A stretch of DNA of 8,798 nt from the NCBI GenBank assembly GCA_029062075.1, contig JAIDQW010000405.1, forward strand, positions 1-8,798. The letters run 5' to 3'. The position numbers and the translations under genes were made by a program. This document shows positions 1-5,988 of the stretch, in pieces. Origin of the DNA: Paramuribaculum sp. (GTDB taxonomy: Bacteria; Bacteroidota; Bacteroidia; Bacteroidales; Muribaculaceae). The notes below the pieces were generated by a model that saw only the letters and a list, made by a program, of their open reading frames with translations, was not told where the DNA came from and ran no database searches. How positions within the stretch are numbered: the first letter of the stretch is position 1; each line of letters opens with the position of its first letter.

Positions 1-279
1 ATAATGGACGGTACCGTAGCAATATCGTCTGTTCCGGAAATTATCTATGTCAATTCAGTTGGTTCCAAAATGAAATACCGGCTTCGTTTGATGATGTCGT
101 TTGAAGAATTTTGCAATATATTCGATTCAACTAACCCGTACACATTAATTCTGAACTTAGAAGATCAGAAGATGTATTATGACGTAATGTTCGGCTATAA
201 TAGTAAAGAGTGGGCGGACTATAGTAAAAAGATGAGAGATATAATTGAATTGATAAAACTGAATACCGGAAAGAAATGA
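1..279 (+). CDS. 3' part of an unrecognised protein gene (5' end outside window)
   Basis: An open frame runs from the left edge to the TGA at 277-279. There is an ATG at position 4, but the frame is also open at 1-3 and no promoter can be seen, so this is most likely the C-terminal part (about 90 residues) of a longer protein. I do not recognise the family. The visible part starts with alternating hydrophobic and polar residues (beta-rich), then a segment with MMSFEEFCNIF, and ends in a basic amphipathic helix (about residues 68-91). There is no signal peptide or membrane helix in this part. The stop codon overlaps the start of the next gene in an ATGA arrangement, so the two are almost certainly co-transcribed and translationally coupled. 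No function is proposed. Confidence 0.6.
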   Translation: MMDGTVAISSVPEIIYVNSVGSKMKYRLRLMMSFEEFCNIFDSTNPYTLILNLEDQKMYYDVMFGYNSKEWADYSKKMRDIIELIKLNTGKK

Positions 280-815
280 ATTTAATATCTCGATTAACCG
301 TCATTACCTTTTTTATTTATATGGCATTTTCGGCCTGCGATAGTAACCCCGCCGGCAAATATGATCTGTACGGACGCTGGAGCTGCAAGATTGATTCACG
401 AAATATAAATGGCACGGAGATCATTAATCTGTCTCCGGATTCCACATTGGTAATGATAGATAGCTTGCGCTATTCCGCTTTCAGTAGCCGGTGGGGTATG
501 GCTGTGGATGCAAGAATCAAAACATCAGGAAAATGGTACACCAGAAACGATTCGCTGATGCTTGTTTTAGAACAAACGGAAATCAGAACCGATTCTTCAA
601 GTTTTAGCTTACATGTAACAGATTTCTCGTCTGCTTTAACTGATGAATTAAAGGATAGTATGAGTGCAGATTTCTGTACGGCGGTTTTTGATGAGTTGTC
701 AACCCTATATACCGCCGGCAATAGAAAGCTTATAAATCTTGGCAAGATAGAATTTCTTACGCAGGATTCAATGTTGGTGAGAAATGGAGCTAACTATACT
801 TGCCTGACAAGATAA
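276..815 (+). CDS. Lipocalin-like lipoprotein
   Basis: This is a 179-residue protein with a lipoprotein signal peptide: a basic N-terminus, a hydrophobic core, and the lipobox AFSAC with Cys21 as the lipidation site. Processing by signal peptidase II would leave an acylated envelope protein; Asp22 follows the Cys. The mature part begins with LYGRW (residues 31-35) and has GKWYTRNDSLMLVLE (85-99), the 'G-x-W ... D-S-L' pattern of small Bacteroidota lipocalin-like beta-barrel domains. The rest alternates short strands and loops, with a helical stretch at about 122-145. The ATG overlaps the previous stop (ATGA), which fixes the start and points to coupled expression. The gene ends convergently with metY. 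The lipoprotein call is solid; the lipocalin-like fold is from pattern only and no ligand can be named. Confidence 0.7.
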   Translation: MNLISRLTVITFFIYMAFSACDSNPAGKYDLYGRWSCKIDSRNINGTEIINLSPDSTLVMIDSLRYSAFSSRWGMAVDARIKTSGKWYTRNDSLMLVLEQTEIRTDSSSFSLHVTDFSSALTDELKDSMSADFCTAVFDELSTLYTAGNRKLINLGKIEFLTQDSMLVRNGANYTCLTR

Positions 816-904
816 TTTATACCTTCTCTTGAGATAGCATGGATAGGTACTGGCAGAGTGTGTCCACGTAGCGGGCGAGATTCCGCCTCATATCCCTGAT
901 TTTA

Positions 905-928
905 TGAGCAAGCGTCAGTGCTTGCTCA
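905..928 (-). terminator. Hairpin over the metY stop codon, possible terminator
   Basis: This is a perfect 9-bp inverted repeat, TGAGCAAGC (905-913) and GCTTGCTCA (920-928), with a 6-nt loop. It includes the metY stop codon (926-928). On the minus strand it is followed by ATAAAATC, which is A-rich and not a clear U-run, so it is a weak intrinsic terminator at best. It could instead act as a 3'-end stabilising hairpin or a two-sided transcription barrier between the convergent units. Confidence 0.4.
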
Positions 929-2215
929 GACTTTGTCGAGGGCTTGGGAGAGGTCGGCGATGATGTCGTCGATATGCTCGGTGCCGATGCTGAGGCGCAC
1001 TGTGGTGGGTGTGATGCGCTGACGCTCAAGTTCTTCCGGTTCAAGCTGGGAGTGGGTTGTGGTGTAGGGGTGAATCACAAGTGATTTCACATCCGCCACA
1101 TTTGCAAGGAGTGAGAAAATGTTCAGGGAGTCAATGAATTTCCAGGTGTCTTTCTCATCACCTTTTACCTCGAATGTGAAGATTGAGCCTGCACCGCCCG
1201 GATATAGTTTGTTATAAAGCGCGTGATCCTTATGGTCTGGCAGCGAGGGGTGATTTACCTTTGACACCTTGGGGTGTCTGGACAGGAATTCAACCACCTT
1301 CAGAGCGTTCTCAACATGGCGCTCTACGCGCAGTGAAAGGGTTTCCACACCTTGGAGAATAATGAACGCATTGAAAGGGGAGATGGCGGCGCCGGTGTCG
1401 CGGAGAATGACCGCGCGGATGCGGGTTACGAATGCAGCGTCGCCGGCAACGTCGGCAAACACCGCTCCATGATAGCTCGGGTCCGGCTTGGCGAGGGTAG
1501 GGAATTTGTCTGGATACTTGGACCAGGGGAATGTTCCGCCGTCAACAATGATACCGCCGAGCGATGTGCCGTGTCCTCCTAAGAATTTGGTGGCGGAATG
1601 AACAACGATGTCCGCTCCCTGCTCTATCGGGCGCGCAAGGAAGGGGGTGCCGAAAGTGTTATCTACTATAAGCGGGATATTATGTTTGTGTGCTATGTCG
1701 GCAAGCGCGCGCAGGTCGGTGACATCGCAGTTAGGGTTGCCGAAGGTCTCTACAAAGAGCAGTTTGGTGTTGGGTCTGATGGCTTTTTCAACTGCTTCAA
1801 AGTCGCTTACGTCAACAAAAGTGCTCTCAATTCCCTGGGTTGACAAGGTGTGGCTGATGAGGTTGGTTGAGCCGCCGTAAAGGTTGTCTGCCGCCACTAT
1901 GTGGTCGCCTGTCTGGGCTATATTCTGCAGGGCATAAGTCACGGCTGCGGCTCCGCTGGCTACAGCCAGAGCAGCGACTCCACCCTCCAGTGCGGCAACT
2001 CGCTTTTCAAGAACCTCCTGAGTGGAGTTGGTGAGTCGTCCGTAGATATTTCCGGCATCACGGAGCGCGAAACGGTCAGCCGCATGCTGAGAGTCGCGGA
2101 ACACGTATGACGTTGTCTGATAAATAGGTACTGCGCGGGCATCAGTAGCGGGATCCGGCTGTTCCTGACCGACATGAAGCTGGAGTGTCTCGAAGTGTAA
2201 ATCTTTATTAGCCAT
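926..2215 (-). CDS. metY: O-acetylhomoserine sulfhydrylase (PLP-dependent, MetY type)
   Basis: This cytoplasmic PLP enzyme of the Cys/Met-metabolism family makes homocysteine from O-acetyl-homoserine and sulfide, the direct-sulfhydrylation route to methionine. The 429-residue length is normal for the MetY branch; cystathionine gamma-synthase and gamma-lyase are usually nearer 380-400. The N-terminal FETLQLHVGQ (8-17), PIYQTTSYVF (30-39) and IYGR (57-60) are typical. VDNTFGTP (184-191) contains the PLP-ring aspartate, and SATKFLGGHG (207-216) contains the Schiff-base lysine K210. C-terminal SLVIHPYTTTHSQL and VRLSIGTEHIDDI are the usual substrate-binding and closing motifs. The ATG at 2215 lies about 35 nt below the predicted start of transcription from a strong promoter. 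The gene diverges from an Lrp-type regulator. A related cystathionine enzyme is the only real alternative and is less likely. Confidence 0.92.
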   Translation of the reverse strand: MANKDLHFETLQLHVGQEQPDPATDARAVPIYQTTSYVFRDSQHAADRFALRDAGNIYGRLTNSTQEVLEKRVAALEGGVAALAVASGAAAVTYALQNIAQTGDHIVAADNLYGGSTNLISHTLSTQGIESTFVDVSDFEAVEKAIRPNTKLLFVETFGNPNCDVTDLRALADIAHKHNIPLIVDNTFGTPFLARPIEQGADIVVHSATKFLGGHGTSLGGIIVDGGTFPWSKYPDKFPTLAKPDPSYHGAVFADVAGDAAFVTRIRAVILRDTGAAISPFNAFIILQGVETLSLRVERHVENALKVVEFLSRHPKVSKVNHPSLPDHKDHALYNKLYPGGAGSIFTFEVKGDEKDTWKFIDSLNIFSLLANVADVKSLVIHPYTTTHSQLEPEELERQRITPTTVRLSIGTEHIDDIIADLSQALDKV

Positions 2216-2255
2216 GATATTTGAGTTTAATTTGTTTTTGATTGTATTGTTGCTG

Positions 2256-2286
2256 CAAAATTAATTTCGTTAAAAATTTTATCCAA
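2256..2286 (-). promoter_or_regulatory. Promoter of metY (-33 TTG, -7 TAATTTTG)
   Basis: On the minus strand there is a TTG (2284-2286), a 20-bp spacer, and TAATTTTG (2256-2263), which matches the Bacteroidota -7 consensus TAnnTTTG. Transcription should start near 2250, giving a leader of roughly 35 nt. That is too short for a SAM riboswitch, so control is more likely at the level of initiation. The same 20-bp spacing recurs at two other promoters in the window. Confidence 0.75.
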
Positions 2287-2314
2287 TAAGAATATGAATT
2301 ATGGAATAAAAATC

Positions 2315-2322
2315 TATATTTG
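2315..2322 (+). promoter_or_regulatory. -7 element of the lrp-mnmD unit
   Basis: TATATTTG is an exact match to TAnnTTTG. No TTG lies at the expected -33 position; the nearest candidate is TATG at 2293-2296. Transcription would start near 2328 and leave a leader of about 77 nt that begins inside the first Lrp-like box. The poor -33 element fits a weak, regulated promoter. Confidence 0.5.
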
Positions 2323-2332
2323 TAGCAATATT

Positions 2333-2347
2333 CAGAATAATAGGCTG
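2333..2347. promoter_or_regulatory. Candidate Lrp operator, box 1
   Basis: CAGAATAATAGGCTG matches the E. coli Lrp consensus YAGHAWATTWTDCTR at 13 of 15 positions; the two misses are at 2340 and 2343. It sits at the predicted transcription start of the lrp-mnmD unit, where a bound regulator would block initiation. The consensus comes from another phylum, so the match supports but does not prove binding by the neighbouring regulator. Confidence 0.5.
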
Positions 2348-2374
2348 AGAAGAGCGTTTCTGTTCAGTATTTGA

Positions 2375-2389
2375 TAGAATATTATTCTG
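2375..2389. promoter_or_regulatory. Candidate Lrp operator, box 2 (perfect consensus match)
   Basis: TAGAATATTATTCTG matches YAGHAWATTWTDCTR at all 15 positions. Its centre (2382) is 42 bp from the centre of box 1 (2340), four turns of B-DNA, so both boxes would present the same helix face. It lies in the leader of the lrp gene, 16 bp before the ATG. The outer halves of boxes 1 and 2 also form an 11-bp inverted repeat (2332-2342 with 2380-2390). Confidence 0.6.
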
Positions 2390-2405
2390 ATAATATACAT
2401 ATAAT

Positions 2406-2870
2406 ATGACAGAGCGACTTGACAAAACAGACTTAGCTATACTTGGAGAACTTCAGAAAAACGGGCGGCTGACAAACAAGGAGCTTGCCGCAGCTATTCA
2501 TCTATCGCCAACTCCTACATTCGAGAGGGTAAAACGCCTTGAAAGAGAGGGCTATATACGAAAGTATGCGGCGGTGCTTGACGCTGACAAACTCGACTGC
2601 GGGTTTGTTGCTTTCTGCTATTTGAAAATGAAGCAGCACTCATTTCAAAATGCCACACGCATAATGGAGGCTGTGAAAAATATTCCTGAGATAGCCGAAT
2701 GTTACAATATTTCTGGTGACTACGATTTTCTGATGAAGATTTATACCCGGGACATGAAAGCTTATCAGAAATTTCTGCTTCGTATCCTCGGTGAGATAGA
2801 CTGCATCGGGTCGCTTAACAGCTCATTTGTGCTGGGCGAAATCAAGAATGACAATCTGCTCCCGCTGTAA
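2406..2870 (+). CDS. Lrp/AsnC-family transcriptional regulator
   Basis: The 154-residue length is typical for the family. An N-terminal winged HTH covers about residues 4-63: LDKTDLAILGELQKNGRLTNKELA, then the recognition segment SPTPTFERVKRLEREGYI (34-51), which matches the classic SPxxxxxRVKRLExxGxI pattern. The RAM/effector domain covers about 67-150, with GDYDFLMKI (104-112) in the place of the effector-loop 'GxYD' motif. Members form dimers to octamers and sense amino acids, often leucine, methionine or lysine. The gene diverges from metY and is followed 9 bp later by mnmD, so the three are probably linked through methionine/SAM. Two Lrp-consensus boxes lie between its -7 element and ATG, which suggests autoregulation. 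The effector cannot be read from the sequence. The symbol is left blank because the paralogue cannot be assigned. Confidence 0.92.
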   Translation: MTERLDKTDLAILGELQKNGRLTNKELAAAIHLSPTPTFERVKRLEREGYIRKYAAVLDADKLDCGFVAFCYLKMKQHSFQNATRIMEAVKNIPEIAECYNISGDYDFLMKIYTRDMKAYQKFLLRILGEIDCIGSLNSSFVLGEIKNDNLLPL

Positions 2871-2879
2871 ATCAATGCT

Positions 2880-3545
2880 ATGAAGGTGATTATTGAAACT
2901 ACTGCGGACGGCTCGCCTACCTTCTATCGCGAGGACCTTGACGAGCACTACCACTCGGTGAAAGGAGCTATAGCCGAGAGCCGGCATGTTTATGTTCACA
3001 GCGGATGGCAAGCCGCTGTGCGCTCCGGGCGCAAGCTGAGGGTTTTTGAGGTAGGATTCGGCACCGGGCTCAACGCCGCGCTAACTGCTCATGCCGCACT
3101 GGAAGATGCGGTAGATACAGAGTACTTTGCCGTGGAGCTATATCCTCTTCCGGCAGAGGACTCGGCACTTTATGGCGAAGCACTGCCCGAGAATTTGAAA
3201 ACAGTTTTCAGCGCGGTGAATGTGGTACCCTGGCAGCAGTCAAGCCGGATAAATTCCCGGTTCACGCTCACCAAGATAGAGGATAATCTGCTCACAATGA
3301 GCCTGCCGGAGGGGCTTGATGTGGTTTATTTCGATGCCTTCGCCCCGGAGAAACAGCCCGAAATGTGGGCGGAGGATATATTCCGGAAATTATATGAAGC
3401 CATGAATCCCGGCGGCATACTCACCACCTACTGCGCCAAAGGGGCTATACGACGGATGCTTGGTGAGATCGGTTTCATCACCGAGCGGCTTCCGGGTCCT
3501 CCCGGTGGCAAAAGAGAGATTCTCCGCGCCACCGTTCCCGCTTGA
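2880..3545 (+). CDS. mnmD: tRNA (5-methylaminomethyl-2-thiouridine34) methyltransferase MnmD
   Basis: This 221-residue protein corresponds to the stand-alone methyltransferase half of MnmC. It uses SAM to convert nm5s2U to mnm5s2U at the wobble position of tRNAs for Lys, Glu and Gln-type codons. Visible motifs are EVGFGTGLN (57-65, SAM-binding motif I), FAVEL (83-87, acidic end of strand 2), DAFAPEKQPEMW (152-163), TYCAKGAIRR (183-192) and GPPGGKREILRA (206-217), all in the order of the MnmC N-terminal domain. There is no FAD-dependent oxidase half, so the carboxymethyl intermediate is not processed here; stand-alone MnmD proteins acting on nm5U are known in other bacteria. The gene starts 9 bp after the lrp stop and is surely in the same operon. 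No clear terminator follows it. Confidence 0.88.
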   Translation: MKVIIETTADGSPTFYREDLDEHYHSVKGAIAESRHVYVHSGWQAAVRSGRKLRVFEVGFGTGLNAALTAHAALEDAVDTEYFAVELYPLPAEDSALYGEALPENLKTVFSAVNVVPWQQSSRINSRFTLTKIEDNLLTMSLPEGLDVVYFDAFAPEKQPEMWAEDIFRKLYEAMNPGGILTTYCAKGAIRRMLGEIGFITERLPGPPGGKREILRATVPA

Positions 3546-3797
3546 TTAAGCTTTACGGTTGGTATTTATTTTCTTTTGAGTTTTGGTGTTCAAGGTCCTG
3601 ATAGTATCAAGATAGGCACGCTCTACAGGAGAGAGTTCTCTCAGATGAACGAATGTCGCTGAGAAAAAGTGCCCCTAAATACGGATAAAAATAGCTTTTC
3701 GAATAATTTCCTTCCGGTCATCACCTTCATCCTGGAGAAGGCGAAGAGCTTTTTTGCCTTGTTCTTAAGTCAGGTATCTTCGGCTTCGCTCCTTCAT
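3546..3797 (-). pseudogene. Possible gene relic with two in-frame stops, family unknown
   Basis: One minus-strand frame reads 84 codons from ATG (3795-3797) to TAA (3546-3548), with a TAA at 3765-3767 and a TAG at 3675-3677. Between the stops the translation is protein-like: LRLLQDEGDDRKEIIRKA in the middle segment, and LRELSPVERAYLDTIRTLN then a basic tail in the last segment. Charged, amphipathic and frame-consistent stretches of this kind on both sides of a stop suggest a decayed gene. I do not recognise the family. It could still be chance, because the whole frame is short. Confidence 0.3.
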
Positions 3798-3833
3798 TGC
3801 AAAACAAAAATCACTCAGATCTACTTACCAAGA

Positions 3834-3864
3834 TTGTTGGTGTAAATGATATTTCGTAAATTCG
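3834..3864 (+). promoter_or_regulatory. Promoter of the HTH-like protein gene (-33 TTG, -7 TAAATTCG)
   Basis: TTG (3834-3836), a 20-bp spacer and TAAATTCG (3857-3864) match the Bacteroidota promoter with one mismatch in the -7 element (C for T). The predicted start near 3870 leaves a leader of about 40 nt before the GTG. Confidence 0.5.
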
Positions 3865-3910
3865 CGATAGGATAAAATCGCATCTTTTATATCTACAAAT
3901 AAAAGACTTA

Positions 3911-4522
3911 GTGAATCAAATTGTGAAAAAGAACAAGATAAATCAGGAACATTTAGCTCGCCTGAAAAAGGATATAGAGAGACATATATCTCGTGTTCTC
4001 GACTCTCCCACCGATTATATATATCTCAGCGAGAAGCTACAGAATGAGGGGCATGGTTATATCAGCCCCACAACCCTTAAACGTGTATGGGGATATATCT
4101 CTGACAAGGGCGAGCAGTACACCCCAAGTTCTTACACACTAAAATCTTTATGTAATCTCATAGGCTTCAACGATATCTCGGAATATTGCTCCCGGCCGGC
4201 AAACATACAGTCCAGGGAATATAAGGGGGAATACATAGAAACACTCTCCCTACCGGTAGATACAAAAATCACTATCCTGTGGCAACCAAACCGCAAGGTA
4301 TTGCTCCGCTATGTAGGTGATGAAAGTTTCATGGTTATAGAAAATGAAAACTCACGCCTAAGAATAGGTGATAAAGTGCAGTGCAGTTCACTGACCCGGT
4401 ACGCTCCGGCATTCTTCCGCGTGCACAGAGGCGGAAACAAACCGTTCTCTTACATTGCCGGTTCCGACCAAGGCATATTCTATCACCTCCACTCCATGAA
4501 AATGCTTCCCGATTCAGATTAG
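3911..4522 (+). CDS. HTH-like, two-domain putative DNA-binding protein
   Basis: The 203-residue protein has two parts. Residues about 1-95 are helical and carry ISPTTLKRVWGYI (51-63) and YTLKSLCNLIGFNDISEYC (75-93). This layout (helix, 'SPTTLKRxWGY', then a 'LxxLxxxLGFxxxxEYC' helix) resembles small Bacteroidales proteins with a helix-turn-helix-like region. Residues about 106-192 are beta-rich, with TILWQPNRKVLLRYVGDESF and a glycine-rich FSYIAGSDQGI, suggesting a small barrel, perhaps a sensor or oligomerisation unit. There is no signal peptide or membrane helix, so it is cytoplasmic. The start is GTG at 3911: no in-frame ATG exists upstream before the TAA at 3857, and none lies near the N-terminus downstream. 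It converges with the kinase gene with 6 bp between the stops. A role in transcription is inferred from the motif only. Confidence 0.6.
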   Translation: MNQIVKKNKINQEHLARLKKDIERHISRVLDSPTDYIYLSEKLQNEGHGYISPTTLKRVWGYISDKGEQYTPSSYTLKSLCNLIGFNDISEYCSRPANIQSREYKGEYIETLSLPVDTKITILWQPNRKVLLRYVGDESFMVIENENSRLRIGDKVQCSSLTRYAPAFFRVHRGGNKPFSYIAGSDQGIFYHLHSMKMLPDSD

Positions 4523-4528
4523 AGTCTG

Positions 4529-5827
4529 CTAATACTCTTGCATAATCTTCGCTCTCACTTCATCAACACCGTCTATCCTATTGGTCTCAAACACTATGTG
4601 GGTCCATAACCGATAATATGCATCACGGCGCGCTAAATTGTCTATACCTAAATCGGATAGCTCCTTCTCCATTTTATCCGATAATGCATAATGTTCATTG
4701 CCGCGTTTTATGCGTAGCTGTAGATTTTCCTCAATATTTTCGGTATAGGAAAGCCTGCCGTAGCGTTTATTAATACTATCAGCCTCTCGAGCATATTTAT
4801 CCACGATTGCAGTTACCTTGTCCTGATGAGCGAGATTTTTTGTAGCATCCGCAGTTTCAACTTCCTTTGAAGGCGATTGAGACTTTACATCGCCATCTTC
4901 TGTTGCTGATACCACGTCGGGATCAGGAGTAATCTCGTCTTTATCAACATCCGTAGATTTCTCAACATTTACCACATTATCATCGGTGGCATCGCTCTTG
5001 CCATCTGAAAAATAAAGAGAAAGAATGATGACAAGCAACAACACTGCCACTGTAGCAATAATCCATGTCCATCGTAATCTCCCGCCCCTTGAGTTGGAAA
5101 GATGTTTGCCGACCCATTTTATATCCGGCCGTTTGGATTCGTCAGCTGAAATACAAGCATCAATAATCGCTCTGTAGCGTCGCTCAGGAAGTAATTCCTC
5201 CAGAATTTTGCCAAATGAATAAATATCACCAGACATACCCCCCTGCGAGGGCACCTGCTGCTCGGGCGACCCATATTGCTTTGTTCCGACAGATTTTTTA
5301 TATATCATAAAATCATCCGCATCGGCATGTCCAAAATCAATTATCTTAGCATGCAAATCTCTCTTCCGGATAAGCATGTTATCCGGTTTCAGGTCACGAT
5401 GCGAAATGCCGGAACCGTGCATCACAGCCAGACTCTCCGCTATATCAATCGAAATTTTCAACCGATCTTCAAGTGCCGGCAAATTAGCGCCACCCCTCAG
5501 ATGCTCTCTTAAGTAATCATGAAGAGTGTAACCATCCACATACTCCATGACGATAATCGGACCAAGCCGCGGATGCATCTCAAAGCTATAAAACCGCACA
5601 ACCCCCTCACAATCTATACGAAGACCAAGGGAATACTCCTTACGCAACGACGCAACTTCCTCCACATGATTTCGCAAATTCTCCGGAAGACCTTTATACA
5701 CCACCCGGCGACCGTCACGGACTGAGAGCCACAACACCCTCTTCGTATGGCGGCAAAGTTCCTCCAAACCGAACTCATCGGATTGTCCGTCTTCAATAAT
5801 CAAGGATACCGGCACCTCGTCATCCAT
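4529..5827 (-). CDS. Transmembrane Hanks-type Ser/Thr protein kinase
   Basis: This 432-residue protein has an N-terminal kinase domain (about 25-245), one membrane helix (about 255-273, WIIATVAVLLLVIILSLYF) and an outer region (274-432) with an acidic, Ser/Thr-rich linker followed by a helical domain. Catalytic features are present: the VAIK-type lysine in VVYKG (K45), an alpha-C glutamate probably E64, MEYVDG hinge (94-99), HRDLKPDN (143-150) with catalytic D145, DFG (164-166), GTKQYGSPEQ (181-190) as the APE-type segment, DIYSFG (201-206) and a KRP near 232-234. The glycine-rich loop is missing or degenerate. The longer frame starts with TTG at 5851, but that codon lies only one base from the -7 element (5853-5860) and upstream of or at the transcript start, so ATG 5827 is chosen. 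It faces the HTH-like gene and lies downstream of a lipoprotein gene; a terminator and its own promoter separate it from the latter. Substrate unknown. Confidence 0.85.
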   Translation of the reverse strand: MDDEVPVSLIIEDGQSDEFGLEELCRHTKRVLWLSVRDGRRVVYKGLPENLRNHVEEVASLRKEYSLGLRIDCEGVVRFYSFEMHPRLGPIIVMEYVDGYTLHDYLREHLRGGANLPALEDRLKISIDIAESLAVMHGSGISHRDLKPDNMLIRKRDLHAKIIDFGHADADDFMIYKKSVGTKQYGSPEQQVPSQGGMSGDIYSFGKILEELLPERRYRAIIDACISADESKRPDIKWVGKHLSNSRGGRLRWTWIIATVAVLLLVIILSLYFSDGKSDATDDNVVNVEKSTDVDKDEITPDPDVVSATEDGDVKSQSPSKEVETADATKNLAHQDKVTAIVDKYAREADSINKRYGRLSYTENIEENLQLRIKRGNEHYALSDKMEKELSDLGIDNLARRDAYYRLWTHIVFETNRIDGVDEVRAKIMQEY

Positions 5828-5852
5828 AGTTGATCGCACATCTAATTTCAAG

Positions 5853-5883
5853 CAAATTTATAAAATATCGTAACACCCACCAA
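5853..5883 (-). promoter_or_regulatory. Promoter of the kinase gene (-33 TTG, -7 TAAATTTG)
   Basis: On the minus strand a TTG (5881-5883), a 20-bp spacer and TAAATTTG (5853-5860) give a full match to TTG-N20-TAnnTTTG. Transcription should start near 5846, so the leader before ATG 5827 is only about 20 nt. This placement rules out the TTG at 5851 as a practical start codon. Confidence 0.7.
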
Positions 5884-5903
5884 TAAAGACACTCGCAAAG
5901 ACA

Positions 5904-5936
5904 AAGAAGGGACGCACATCCGATACGTCCCTTCTT
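5904..5936 (-). terminator. Intrinsic terminator of the lipoprotein gene
   Basis: A perfect 11-bp inverted repeat, AAGAAGGGACG (5904-5914) and CGTCCCTTCTT (5926-5936), with an 11-nt loop. Read on the minus strand the 3' arm runs on as TGTCTTTGCG, giving a T-rich tail. It lies 52 bp after the lipoprotein stop and 20 bp before the kinase -33 element, so it insulates the two genes. Confidence 0.8.
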
Positions 5937-5988
5937 ATATAGAAGTTCACAAGAAACTATGATGACATAAGATAACAACTTCTCATCA

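Larger units (their letters stand above)
3546..3910. other. Non-coding spacer with a possible gene relic
   Basis: The 365-bp spacer between mnmD and the next + strand gene has no intact ORF. The minus strand holds a frame (3797 to 3546) with protein-like stretches broken by two in-frame stops, listed separately. The right end (3834-3864) has a promoter for the gene at 3911. Minor inverted repeats such as AAGGC...GCCTT (3729-3751) are too weak to call. Confidence 0.6.

Noticed and set aside
2216..2250. SAM or other methionine riboswitch in the metY leader
   Set aside because: The predicted leader is only about 35 nt, AT-rich and without stems, too short for known SAM riboswitch classes.
3540..3551. 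Terminator just after mnmD
   Set aside because: GCTT-GATT-AAGC is a 4-bp stem without a useful T-run.
4521..4538. Shared terminator between the convergent HTH-like and kinase genes
   Set aside because: AGAGT/ACTCT gives only a 5-bp stem with an 8-nt loop and no T-run.
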